Source: an uncultured Bacilli bacterium
Lineage (GTDB): Bacteria > Bacillota_I > Bacilli_A > RF39 > UBA660
Direction: 5' to 3'
Length of the DNA stretch: 13,355 nt
Assembly: GCA_944332375.1 (NCBI GenBank)
Contig: CALVJU010000021.1
Coordinates: 1-13,355, forward strand
The translations under genes and the position numbers were made by a program. Position 1 is the first letter of the stretch, and each line of letters starts with the position of its first letter. Shown piece after piece: positions 1 through 6,826 of the stretch. The notes beneath the pieces were generated by a model, which was given only the letters and a program-made list of their open reading frames with translations, did no database searches and was not told where the DNA came from.

Positions 1-9
1 AAAAACATG

Positions 10-15
10 TATAAT
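10..15 (+). promoter_or_regulatory. -10 box of a likely rnfC promoter
   Basis: A perfect TATAAT lies 23 bases before the rnfC start codon, which would put the transcript start near base 22. The matching -35 element would fall left of the window edge, so only half of the promoter can be judged. If real, rnfC is the first gene of its transcript. Confidence 0.5.
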
Positions 16-38
16 GAAACTAATGGGATGGTGATAAA

Positions 39-1313
39 ATGGGAAGTATGTTGAGCGATTTAAAAAATCAATCCAAGAAAATCTTAGCCAATTATTTATA
101 CCCAAAATATGTCTATATTCCTCTAGCCAGTGGAGGGGATGAAGATATTACCACACTTGTCAAAAAAGGAGATCATGTTTGTATTGGAACCATTATTGGA
201 AAAAGAAAAGAACCAAACAAGATTTCAATTCACTCCAGTGTCTCAGGATATGTCGTAGGGTTTGTAGAAAAATATGATTATCATGGAAAGAAAGTTCGTT
301 GTGTAAAAATAGAAAATGATGGGAAAGATACGTATTTAGAAGATCTTCCTTATCAGAAAAAAATAAATCAATACACGAAAAAAGAATTTTTAGAAACGAT
401 TTTAGATACGGGAATTGTAGGATTAGGAGGAGATGCGATTCCTACTTATATGAAGTATAATACCGATAAGAAACTCACAACACTCATTGTAAATGCGACA
501 GAGTGTGATCCATATGTCAGTTCGGATACCGTTTTATTTATGGAAAAATGTGAAGAAATATTAGAAACAATCGATGCAATTGTAGAAATCAATCATATGG
601 AAGAAGCTGTGATTGCTGTTTCTAAAAAAAATACTGGTTTAATTCATAAAATTAATAATTATCTTGGCACTTATTTAAATATTCGTATGAAATTAGTAGA
701 AGACCATTATCCAATTGGTTGGGAAAGAACTCTTGTAAGAGAAATTTGCCATACAAACTATAAAGAAATCCCTATGGAAAAGGGAATTGTTGTGAATAAT
801 GTCGCAACGATCTTTGCAATATATGAAGCATTAAAATATCATAAGCCATTGACAGAACGAATTGTAACATTTAGTGGGGAAGGATTTCAAAAGCAATATA
901 ATGTCAAGATAAAAATAGGAACTCTTGTCAAAGATGTTGTAGAAGCTATGCAAGGATATTCTGAAGAAAACGTTGTTTTAGTTGCTGGAGGTGCGATGAG
1001 AGGAAAAGCAATTGCGAGTGACGAACTTGTTTTATCTCCTGAGATCAGTTGTGTTTTAGCTCTCATTCCAACGGAAGTAAAACAACCATTACCATGTATT
1101 TCTTGTGGGAAATGTATCATGCGTTGTCCTGCAAAATTAAATCCAATTTTAATCAAAGATGCTTATCAGAAAAAAAATAAAAAATTATTAGAACAATTAG
1201 AAGTAGAGCGTTGTATGGAATGTGGTTTATGTTCTTACATCTGTCCTACCCATCAAAATCTTTGCGAAGATATGATTGAAATCAAAAAATGGTGGAAAGG
1301 GGGGAAATCATGA
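39..1313 (+). CDS. rnfC: Rnf electron transport complex subunit C (RnfC)
   Basis: Peripheral subunit of the Rnf complex, which couples electron transfer between ferredoxin and NAD to ion pumping. In this family RnfC carries the NADH/FMN site and two [4Fe-4S] clusters. The 424-residue product has a biotinyl-lipoyl-like N-terminus ending in HSSVSGYVV, a glycine-rich nucleotide motif GLGGDAIPT (canonically GLGGAGFPT), the NATECDPY signature, and VVNNVATIFAIYEAL. Two ferredoxin-type motifs close the protein: C353, C356, C359, C363 and C392, C395, C398, C402, each followed by proline. The start at 39 is supported by GGTGAT at 30-35; Met4 is a less likely alternative. The stop codon overlaps the rnfD start (ATGA). 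The family call is firm because rnfD follows; on its own, PduS-type cobalamin reductases would be the main lookalike. Confidence 0.95.
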   Translation: MGSMLSDLKNQSKKILANYLYPKYVYIPLASGGDEDITTLVKKGDHVCIGTIIGKRKEPNKISIHSSVSGYVVGFVEKYDYHGKKVRCVKIENDGKDTYLEDLPYQKKINQYTKKEFLETILDTGIVGLGGDAIPTYMKYNTDKKLTTLIVNATECDPYVSSDTVLFMEKCEEILETIDAIVEINHMEEAVIAVSKKNTGLIHKINNYLGTYLNIRMKLVEDHYPIGWERTLVREICHTNYKEIPMEKGIVVNNVATIFAIYEALKYHKPLTERIVTFSGEGFQKQYNVKIKIGTLVKDVVEAMQGYSEENVVLVAGGAMRGKAIASDELVLSPEISCVLALIPTEVKQPLPCISCGKCIMRCPAKLNPILIKDAYQKKNKKLLEQLEVERCMECGLCSYICPTHQNLCEDMIEIKKWWKGGKS

Positions 1314-2386
1314 AACAGAAAGTATTACAAATAGGGCCTTTTGTGAAAAATGATCAAGATGCGACAAGAATGCAAAAAATACTTGTGATTTCCTTACTTC
1401 CATTACTTTTCTTTGCCTGGTTTAAAAATGGAATTTATCCATATCTACATGGAAACATGACTACATCTGAAATGGTATTTCCTTTGTTATTGATCTTTTG
1501 TAGTGTCGTTCCAGGACTACTTGTTTACTGGCTTGGAAAACAGATCAAAAAAGAAAAGATCACACGTTATCATTGGCTAGAACTGTTATCGCTTAGTTTT
1601 ATATATGCTTGTTTATTACCAATGCAAGCCTCCTTGATCGTTGTAACAATTGGTAGTATTCTTTTATCAGTTATAGAACTTATCGTTCCAAATCATAAAC
1701 TTGGAAATCCTACAATCATCAGTATTTTATTTGTTCTTCTTATTACCTTTGTGATACAGGGAGGAACTTATTTAAATACTTATGAAGTACAAAACCAACT
1801 ACCGACATCTAGTACGATGATAGAAAATAATAATTTAAAAGGATATCGCTCTTTAGTAACACCTTTTGGTAGTATTATGGATTTCTTACTAGGTAGTGTC
1901 CCAGGAGCAATTGGTACAACATCTAGTTTATTACTTGGTATATTATTTCTCTATTTGTGTTATAAGAAAAACATCAAATGGGAGATTACAGTTACTTACT
2001 TATTGACCATATTTGGAATGAGTACTTTTATTGGTATGTTTTCAGGCCTTGGATATTGGTATCCTATTTATTTGATCCTGAGTCATAGTATTTTATTTTA
2101 TTCCATTTACTTGATCACAGATTCCAAAACAAGTCCCATGACTCCTATTGGAAAAGTATTATATGGACTCTTGCTTGGTGTTGTAACGATTCTTTGTAGT
2201 TACTTCTTACCATTTGAAATCAGTAGTCTGATATCCATTTATCTACTTAGCTTTTTATCTTCTTTCTTAGATCGCATAGGATCCATTGCTCGATTTCATT
2301 TTGAAAAGAGTATTCCTTATTTTATTGCCCTTTGGATTTTTATCTTTGGACTCAGTGTTTGGATTGGAACAAATTATCAAGTATAA
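1310..2386 (+). CDS. rnfD: Rnf electron transport complex subunit D (RnfD)
   Basis: Integral membrane subunit of Rnf that carries a covalently bound FMN. The 358-residue product is almost entirely hydrophobic, with about nine or ten membrane segments. Family landmarks are SLVTP with Thr184, matching the S-G-A-T-P flavinylation site; GSVPGAIGTTSSLLLG, matching the G-x-x-PG-S-x-GETS loop; and the TDSKTSPMTPIGK motif, matching TDPVTSP-T-x-x-G. The start at 1310 is chosen because it overlaps the rnfC stop by ATGA and sits behind AAAGGGGGG; an in-frame ATG at 1289 lies upstream of that ribosome binding site and inside rnfC. Translation is probably coupled to rnfC. No rnfG, E, A or B follows: a terminator comes directly after the stop codon. 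Confidence 0.93.
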   Translation: MKQKVLQIGPFVKNDQDATRMQKILVISLLPLLFFAWFKNGIYPYLHGNMTTSEMVFPLLLIFCSVVPGLLVYWLGKQIKKEKITRYHWLELLSLSFIYACLLPMQASLIVVTIGSILLSVIELIVPNHKLGNPTIISILFVLLITFVIQGGTYLNTYEVQNQLPTSSTMIENNNLKGYRSLVTPFGSIMDFLLGSVPGAIGTTSSLLLGILFLYLCYKKNIKWEITVTYLLTIFGMSTFIGMFSGLGYWYPIYLILSHSILFYSIYLITDSKTSPMTPIGKVLYGLLLGVVTILCSYFLPFEISSLISIYLLSFLSSFLDRIGSIARFHFEKSIPYFIALWIFIFGLSVWIGTNYQV

Positions 2387-2387
2387 A

Positions 2388-2416
2388 AAAAGAGAATCGA
2401 TATCGGATTCTCTTTT
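2388..2416. terminator. Bidirectional terminator shared by rnfD and rpmB
   Basis: A perfect 11-bp stem (2388-2398 with 2406-2416) closes a 7-base loop. It begins 2 bases after the rnfD stop and overlaps the rpmB stop codon. The rightward strand ends in a short T run. The leftward strand has a longer one, from the seven A residues at 2385-2391. It should therefore end both convergent transcripts. Confidence 0.85.
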
Positions 2417-2588
2417 ATTGATTTAACATTTTTTTCAAACTTCTAAGTTCTCTTGCACTCACACGAACTGATTTTCCGTTAATTGTTACTTTTTGTAAAT
2501 TAACTCCTTGTTTTTTTCTAGTTGCATTTAAGGCATGACTTCTAGCATTTCCAAACAATGGTTTCTTTGCTGTTACATTTTTTGCCAT
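2415..2588 (-). CDS. rpmB: 50S ribosomal protein L28
   Basis: This 57-residue protein is a component of the large ribosomal subunit. It starts MAKNVTAKKPLFGNARSHAL and continues with N-A-T-R-K-K-Q-G-V-NLQKV, then V-R-V-S-A-R-E-L-R-S-L-K. The G-N-x-x-SHA-x-N core and the NLQKV strand are the recognisable L28 signature. It contains no cysteine, so it is the zinc-independent form, and it is slightly shorter than the roughly 62-residue B. subtilis protein. The start is fixed by a perfect AAGGAGG six bases upstream. It stands alone, with its own promoter and a terminator overlapping its stop, although readthrough from the lipoprotein gene upstream is possible because no terminator separates them. 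Confidence 0.93.
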   Translation of the reverse strand: MAKNVTAKKPLFGNARSHALNATRKKQGVNLQKVTINGKSVRVSARELRSLKKMLNQ

Positions 2589-2626
2589 AATATTCCTCCT
2601 TAACTTTTTTTAAATCACTGCATTTA

Positions 2627-2655
2627 ACTTTACCATATTCTCTTTGTAAAGTCAA
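2627..2655 (-). promoter_or_regulatory. rpmB promoter
   Basis: On the minus strand TTGACT (2650-2655) is separated by exactly 17 bases from TAAAGT (2627-2632), which is preceded by TGG, an extended -10. The -35 box begins only 7 bases after the stop codon of the lipoprotein gene, with no terminator between. Confidence 0.65.
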
Positions 2656-2662
2656 GTATTGC

Positions 2663-3532
2663 TTACTCATCATATACTTCTTGTTTTAATAAATCCATAT
2701 TTTGATTCATGATTGTAATATAATCTTCATGATTATTACTATCTTCTTCTGAAATGTTAGATAGTGTTTTTAAGGTTAACGTTTCAACTCCTGTTTCATC
2801 GACTAGTGTTTGAATCGTCTGATTCATCTCTTCTCCTTCTTTTAAGAAAATGTAATCAATTGCTCCATTTTCAATCAGATTTTCTACATCTACTACTGTT
2901 TTATCGGTTAATTGATCATTTTCCTCTAGAGAAATCACGGTATAACCATATTTTTCTAAGAACCGAAATAAGTCACTTGAAACAACGATTGTATTATTAG
3001 AACTACTTTCCGCGATTGTTTTTAAATTCGCATCTAAAGTAGATGCTTCCACCTTTAGCGTCTCATATTGTTCATCAATATAGTTTTGTAAATAACGATC
3101 TGTAATATATTCTTGTAATCCATCTTTTACATTCTTTGTAAGCATTAGAAAGTTTGATGGATCTAACCATAATTCTTCTACATCATTGGTATATTCCATA
3201 CTCTGTGAAGTATCAATAATTTTAATGTTTTTATTGTAGTCAAATAGTGGAACAACATAGTCTTTCTCATTGGATAAACCATTAAAGATATAGAGACTAG
3301 AATCACTAAAATCACGAATTTGTTTATCAGTAAGTTCATAATTGTTAATATCAACTTCTCTTGGATAAATGCTTTCAATTGTACTATATTCTCCATATAA
3401 TCTTTCTACAATATATTGAATCGGGTATGAAGTCGTTGTAATCTGTACATTTTCCAAATCATCCCTTTTAAAACAACCTGTAAAAAGAGAAACACCAATA
3501 CATAGAAATGTGAATATGAGCTTTTTCTTCAT
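2663..3532 (-). CDS. ZnuA/AdcA-family lipoprotein lacking the canonical metal ligands
   Basis: Predicted extracytoplasmic lipoprotein of 289 residues with the cluster A-I fold of zinc/manganese ABC-transporter binding proteins. Residues 1-19 form a lipoprotein signal peptide with lipobox L-F-T-G-C20. The family layout is recognisable: TTTSYPIQYIVERLYG (residues 32-47), D-I-N-N-Y-E (61-66, canonically D-P-H-x-Y-E), WLDP (122-125, canonically H-x-WLDP), SSDLFRFLEKYG (185-196, canonically H-x-A-F-x-Y...YG) and a C-terminal YITIMNQNMDLL helix. All three ligand histidines are replaced, by N63, E120 and S185 or S186. The whole protein has one histidine, H268, and no His-rich loop. The fold assignment is a family comparison; loss of metal binding is an inference. 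The start overlaps the yidD stop by ATGA. No ABC permease or ATPase gene is nearby, so its partner is unknown. Confidence 0.8.
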   Translation of the reverse strand: MKKKLIFTFLCIGVSLFTGCFKRDDLENVQITTTSYPIQYIVERLYGEYSTIESIYPREVDINNYELTDKQIRDFSDSSLYIFNGLSNEKDYVVPLFDYNKNIKIIDTSQSMEYTNDVEELWLDPSNFLMLTKNVKDGLQEYITDRYLQNYIDEQYETLKVEASTLDANLKTIAESSSNNTIVVSSDLFRFLEKYGYTVISLEENDQLTDKTVVDVENLIENGAIDYIFLKEGEEMNQTIQTLVDETGVETLTLKTLSNISEEDSNNHEDYITIMNQNMDLLKQEVYDE

Positions 3533-3762
3533 TTTCTTACTTCCTTTCCATCTTTTTTCGGTAGAGGATCATATCCTCCAGGATTCCATGGATTACACCT
3601 AAGAATTCTCTTAAAACCCAACCAAGACCCTTTCCAAACGCCATAACACATGATTGCTTGTTTCGTGTACTCACTACATGTCGGTACAAATTTACAATGA
3701 CCATGGCTAGAAAGAGGCATGTTTTGGTATGCCGTAATTAATTTCAATATCCATTTTCTCAT
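3529..3762 (-). CDS. yidD: YidD, membrane protein insertion efficiency factor
   Basis: A small basic protein of 77 residues that, from work on the family, assists insertion of membrane proteins together with YidC at the inner face of the membrane. The signature is complete: an amphipathic N-terminal helix (residues 1-15), C23-K-F-V-P-T-C29-S-E-Y, then GVWKGSWLGFKRILRC56-N-P and GGYDPLP (62-68). The start at 3760-3762 is the only one that keeps the conserved N-terminal helix, but no Shine-Dalgarno sequence precedes it and the promoter -10 box ends 8 bases upstream, so the mRNA is probably leaderless. It is usually found near rnpA/yidC; here it is translationally coupled to a lipoprotein gene instead. 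Confidence 0.93.
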   Translation of the reverse strand: MRKWILKLITAYQNMPLSSHGHCKFVPTCSEYTKQAIMCYGVWKGSWLGFKRILRCNPWNPGGYDPLPKKDGKEVRK

Positions 3763-3770
3763 ACAGTAAT

Positions 3771-3799
3771 ATTATACAAGAAACAAATGAGAATGTAAA
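3771..3799 (-). promoter_or_regulatory. yidD promoter giving a leaderless or near-leaderless mRNA
   Basis: On the minus strand TTTACA (3794-3799), a 17-base spacer and a perfect TATAAT (3771-3776). Only 8 bases separate the -10 box from the yidD ATG, so transcription should begin at about base 3764, within two or three bases of the start codon. Confidence 0.75.
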
Positions 3800-3814
3800 C
3801 CAATCTTGTTTTTC

Positions 3815-3843
3815 TTGTCATTTCCTGTTTCATTCATTATACT
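3815..3843 (+). promoter_or_regulatory. Promoter of the MFS permease gene
   Basis: TTGTCA (3815-3820), a 17-base spacer and TATACT (3838-3843). The transcript would start near 3850, immediately before the AGAGGTGAGG ribosome binding site, leaving a leader of about 13 bases. It is back to back with the yidD promoter. Confidence 0.7.
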
Positions 3844-3862
3844 AAAAATAGAGGTGAGGTTT

Positions 3863-5056
3863 ATGCGATTGAGTGAACATGCCAAGAGATTAATGATCAT
3901 CCATAACTTTAGTGGTATTCTACGAATTTTAATTGATACTTTTTTTAGTATCTTTATTTTACAAACGTGTGGAATGAATGCAATGTTATTTTTTTATTTG
4001 ATTGAGAGATTATTATTAGGAGGTATGTTTGTATTTCTATCGCATACATTTTCTAGTAAAGAGTATGTTGTTTTTTATCGGATTGGTATTTTTATTCAAT
4101 TTCTTTTTTTAGTTTTGTTACTCACATTTCAGAAAGAATTAAATTCCTATCTCTTTCTTTTAGCCTTGATTCAAGGAATAGGGGAAGGATTTTACTGGTT
4201 TTCTTACAACATCATGGTACATGAATTTAATGATTTAGATCAGAGAATACGTTATATTGGATATTCCAATACGTTTTCTAAAATCATGAATATGATTGTT
4301 CCAATCACCCTTGGATCTTTGATTACTTTAGGATCTTATCAACTGACGTTTTGTTTATTAACAATTTTGTTATTTTTCTTATTTCTTTTCTCTTTCCGCT
4401 TAAAAATCTCAATGAGGCACCATAAAGTTTCTCTGTTATCCTATTTAAAGAAGGTAAAAAAAGAACCATTATTAAAACATGCATATTGGGAAGCTTTTTT
4501 AGAAGGAATGAGCAAAGATTCTCTTAATAATATTGTATTACCGTTACTTATCTACTTTTCTTTTGGAAGTGAGTTTTCTCTTGGAATATTAAAATCATTC
4601 TTTTCACTTATCGCTGCTCTTGTATCCTATGTAATAGGGAAAAGATTACTAGGACCACAAATTATGAAATATACAGTATTTTCAGTTTTTGGCATTTTTA
4701 TCTCTTGTTTTCTTTACTTTATAGAAGTAAGTCCAACAACGATTCTTTTATATAATATTTTTTATCATCTACTCAGTCCCATTCGTGATTTTGGATTCGA
4801 ACATTATGCTCACAATATGATTGATATTGCCCATGTAAAACAGGATTGTGTTGAACATGTTGCTTTCAGAGAAGTAATATTAAATATTGGAAGAATTTTC
4901 TCCTTTTTCTTGATTTATTTGCTTGTAAATCTGTTAGGCTCTAGTGATCACACTTATCTTCTTTTAACTTTGATCTTGACGCTTCCACTTTTACTCATTA
5001 TCTGGAATTTAGGAAAAATTGAAAAACGCGTGAAAAAACTCTTGGGACAATCTTAG
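3863..5056 (+). CDS. MFS-type membrane permease, substrate unknown
   Basis: A 397-residue polytopic membrane protein with about ten to twelve hydrophobic segments in two halves, joined by a basic cytoplasmic loop at residues 180-206 that is rich in K, R and H. This layout is that of the major facilitator superfamily. The loop after the fourth segment (IQGIGEGFYWFSYNIMVHEF, residues 103-122) and the conserved asparagine and arginine around residues 129-136 resemble small MFS families of Bacillota for which no substrate is known to me. The start at 3863 is chosen for the excellent AGAGGTGAGG just upstream; an in-frame ATG at 3806 precedes the promoter and cannot be used. The last codons contain the probable rnc promoter. 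It appears to be a single-gene unit, and no terminator is visible after it. Confidence 0.75.
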   Translation: MRLSEHAKRLMIIHNFSGILRILIDTFFSIFILQTCGMNAMLFFYLIERLLLGGMFVFLSHTFSSKEYVVFYRIGIFIQFLFLVLLLTFQKELNSYLFLLALIQGIGEGFYWFSYNIMVHEFNDLDQRIRYIGYSNTFSKIMNMIVPITLGSLITLGSYQLTFCLLTILLFFLFLFSFRLKISMRHHKVSLLSYLKKVKKEPLLKHAYWEAFLEGMSKDSLNNIVLPLLIYFSFGSEFSLGILKSFFSLIAALVSYVIGKRLLGPQIMKYTVFSVFGIFISCFLYFIEVSPTTILLYNIFYHLLSPIRDFGFEHYAHNMIDIAHVKQDCVEHVAFREVILNIGRIFSFFLIYLLVNLLGSSDHTYLLLTLILTLPLLLIIWNLGKIEKRVKKLLGQS

Positions 5057-5070
5057 GGTTGTGATACAAT
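5042..5070 (+). promoter_or_regulatory. Probable promoter of rnc-yebC
   Basis: TTGGGA (5042-5047), a 17-base spacer and TACAAT (5065-5070), overlapping the last codons of the permease gene. The transcript would start about 11 bases before the rnc start codon, so the leader would just include the GGTGAT ribosome binding site. Confidence 0.5.
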
Positions 5071-5087
5071 AGATGTGGTGATGTTGC

Positions 5088-5747
5088 GTGGAAACTTTAA
5101 AAAAATATCATATTCAAACAGAAAATCCAGAACTCTATGAAAGAGCATTTACCCATACTTCTTATGCAAACGAGATGGGAACAGAAAGTTATGAACGCTT
5201 AGAATATTTAGGAGATGCGGTATTAGAACTTTTTGTAAGTAACTATCTTTATCATAAAGAAGATATGGAAGAAGGAGAAATGACAAAGAAACGAAGTCAT
5301 CTAGTATGTGAAAATGCACTCTTTTTATATTCTACAAGACTTGGACTCAATGATGATTTGAGACTAGGGAAAGGGGAGTTAGAAAATGGAGGAAAGTATC
5401 GTAAAGCGATTGTTGCTGATATCTTTGAAAGTTTTCTAGGTGCCCTTTACTTAGACAAGGGGTATCAAGAAGTTTCTTCTTTTATGGAAACTTATATTGT
5501 TCCTATCATGGAAGATGAATCGTTAGATTTCTTTGATGATTATAAGTCTATCTTACAAGAACAAGTACAGACAGATAAACGTTCTTTAGAGTATATTGTA
5601 ACAAAAGAATCTGGACCAGCACATCATAAAACATTTACAGTGATTGTAAAAATAGATGATATGATTTACGGAGAGGGAGTTGCTCATTCCAAAAAAGAAG
5701 CAGAGAATTTAGCTGCCAAAGATGCTCTGTCAAAGTCATGTCATTAG
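5088..5747 (+). CDS. rnc: Ribonuclease III
   Basis: Double-strand-specific endoribonuclease that processes rRNA precursors and structured mRNAs as a homodimer in the cytoplasm. The 219-residue product has the full RNase III signature ERLEYLGDAVLE (residues 36-47) with catalytic E39 and D43, and the second half-site ADIFESFLGALYLD with D111 and E114. All four metal-binding acids are present. A double-stranded RNA binding domain follows (residues 150-217), with DYKSILQEQVQ, GPAHHKTFTV and SKKEAENLAAKDAL. The start is GTG: GGTGAT at 5077-5082 lies five bases upstream, and the only nearby in-frame ATG (5073) runs into a stop after one codon. yebC follows after 21 bases in the same direction, so the two are probably one transcript. 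Confidence 0.96.
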   Translation: METLKKYHIQTENPELYERAFTHTSYANEMGTESYERLEYLGDAVLELFVSNYLYHKEDMEEGEMTKKRSHLVCENALFLYSTRLGLNDDLRLGKGELENGGKYRKAIVADIFESFLGALYLDKGYQEVSSFMETYIVPIMEDESLDFFDDYKSILQEQVQTDKRSLEYIVTKESGPAHHKTFTVIVKIDDMIYGEGVAHSKKEAENLAAKDALSKSCH

Positions 5748-5768
5748 GAAGAGAAGAGGAGTGAAACA

Positions 5769-6497
5769 ATGGGAAGAGCTTATGAAGTAAGAAAAGCAAG
5801 TATTCAAAAAACAGGAGCAGCCAAAGCAAAACTATATTCCATGTATGCTCGTGAAATTTATCAAGCAGCCAAAACAGGTGGTGTAGAGTTAGAAAGTAAT
5901 AGTGTTTTAAAACGTCTTGTAGAACGTGCTCATAAAGAACAAGTACCAAACGATATTATTAAAAGAGCAATCGATAAAGTCAATAGTGGTGTTGATGAAG
6001 CTTATCAAACAGTTCGTTATGAATTATTTGGACCAAGTGGTTCTACACTCATCGTAGAATGCTTGACAGATAACGTGAATCGTTCCGTAAGTGCTGTCCG
6101 TGCAGTTGTCAATAAATGTCATATCAAAATGGGTGCGATTGGTAGTGTTCTTTATATGTATGAGAATTTGGCTATTTTAGGAGTCAAAGGATTAGATGAA
6201 GAACAAGTCATGGATGCCTTTATTGAACATGATGTTGATTTTAAAGATATTGAAAAACAAGATGATCTATTACTCATCTATGGAGATCCGCAAGATCTTT
6301 ACAGTATGAAAGAAGCTATCCATACCATTGATCCAAAACTTACTTTTGAAGTAGATGAGATTACATGGCTTGCGAAAGAAAAAGTGACTCTTACAGGGGA
6401 AGACCTAGAAACATTTGAAAAAGCAATTCAATTGTTAGATGAATGTGAAGATGTTAATCATGTTTATCATAATGTCGCAAACGAAAAGGAGAACTAA
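5769..6497 (+). CDS. YebC/PmpR (TACO1) family protein, type II
   Basis: A 242-residue member of the YebC family. These proteins were first annotated as transcriptional regulators; TACO1 and bacterial YebC2 act on the ribosome to relieve stalling. Recognisable blocks are the basic N-terminus MGRAYEVRKASIQK, YAREIYQAAKTGG (residues 26-38), FGPSGSTLIVECLTDNVNR (87-105), GSVLYMYENLA (125-135) and a C-terminal D-V-N-H-V-Y-H-N-V. The V-Y-H-N-V ending and the N-terminal pattern fit the YebC_II subgroup rather than classic YebC, whose N-terminus reads M-A-G-H-S-K-W. The start is supported by GAGGAG ahead of it. It lies 21 bases after rnc. Function in translation is inferred from the family only. Confidence 0.9.
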   Translation: MGRAYEVRKASIQKTGAAKAKLYSMYAREIYQAAKTGGVELESNSVLKRLVERAHKEQVPNDIIKRAIDKVNSGVDEAYQTVRYELFGPSGSTLIVECLTDNVNRSVSAVRAVVNKCHIKMGAIGSVLYMYENLAILGVKGLDEEQVMDAFIEHDVDFKDIEKQDDLLLIYGDPQDLYSMKEAIHTIDPKLTFEVDEITWLAKEKVTLTGEDLETFEKAIQLLDECEDVNHVYHNVANEKEN

Positions 6498-6508
6498 GCG
6501 TTCTCCTT
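6486..6508. terminator. Hairpin between convergent yebC and the XRE gene
   Basis: A perfect 9-bp stem, AAGGAGAAC with GTTCTCCTT, around a 5-base loop that contains the yebC stop codon. It also overlaps the stop of the convergent XRE gene. The T tract is weak rightward and better leftward (TTTTCGTTT), so it works more clearly for the XRE transcript and may be only a partial terminator for yebC. Confidence 0.6.
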
Positions 6509-6740
6509 ATCTCTTGTGAAAAAGTTGATTCACTGGAACTTCTAATGCTTTTGACAATTTTAAAATAGAAGTCAGTGTTAAATTCTTATACTCTTTACAA
6601 GATTCAATTTGTTTGATGTAAGAAATGGATAACTCCGATTTTTCCGCTAGTACTTCTTGCGTAAACCCTCTCTCTTTCCGGTAAGCTTTAATATTATCGC
6701 TAAATACAGCATACTGACTTACCATTTCTAAATTCGTCAT
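6507..6740 (-). CDS. XRE-family HTH transcriptional regulator (77 aa)
   Basis: Small DNA-binding protein that is almost entirely one Cro/C1-type helix-turn-helix domain. Helix 1 is FSDNIKAYRKERG (residues 13-25), the helix-turn-helix runs FTQEVLAEKSELSISYIKQIES (26-47), and helices 4-5 follow in LTLTSILKLSKALEVPVNQLF. The start at 6740 is fixed by TTTGGAGGA eight bases upstream. A longer open frame to 6788 would place that ribosome binding site inside the gene. It is divergent from a second XRE gene with 139 bases between the start codons, and convergent with yebC. It has no effector domain, so it probably acts as a simple repressor; its target is unknown. I see no convincing promoter for it, the best -10 candidate being TAAAAT on the minus strand near 6810. 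Confidence 0.85.
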   Translation of the reverse strand: MTNLEMVSQYAVFSDNIKAYRKERGFTQEVLAEKSELSISYIKQIESCKEYKNLTLTSILKLSKALEVPVNQLFHKR

Positions 6741-6826
6741 AATACACATCCTCCAAATGGTAATTTCTTCCAAGTACTTCAAATTCATTTTCTCACATTT
6801 ATTTTACAATTACAGTACACTAATGG

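Noticed and set aside
887..1156. 89-codon open frame on the minus strand inside rnfC
   Set aside because: It lies wholly within a gene with intact cofactor motifs, has no ribosome binding site, and its product resembles no family I know.
2764..3000. 78-codon plus-strand frame opposite the ZnuA-like lipoprotein gene
   Set aside because: Leucine/phenylalanine-rich product with biased composition expected from the antisense of an acidic gene; no ribosome binding site.
3178..3396. 72-codon frame in another phase of the lipoprotein gene
   Set aside because: Out-of-frame shadow of a coherent lipoprotein sequence. I also considered a frameshift, but the real frame is continuous across it.
5073..5081. 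Two-codon mini-frame ATG-TGG-TGA just before rnc, considered as an upstream regulatory frame
   Set aside because: It overlaps the rnc ribosome binding site and has no site of its own; too short to support from sequence alone.
5635..5949. 104-codon minus-strand frame spanning the rnc-yebC junction
   Set aside because: Antisense to conserved parts of two genes, leucine-rich without family features.
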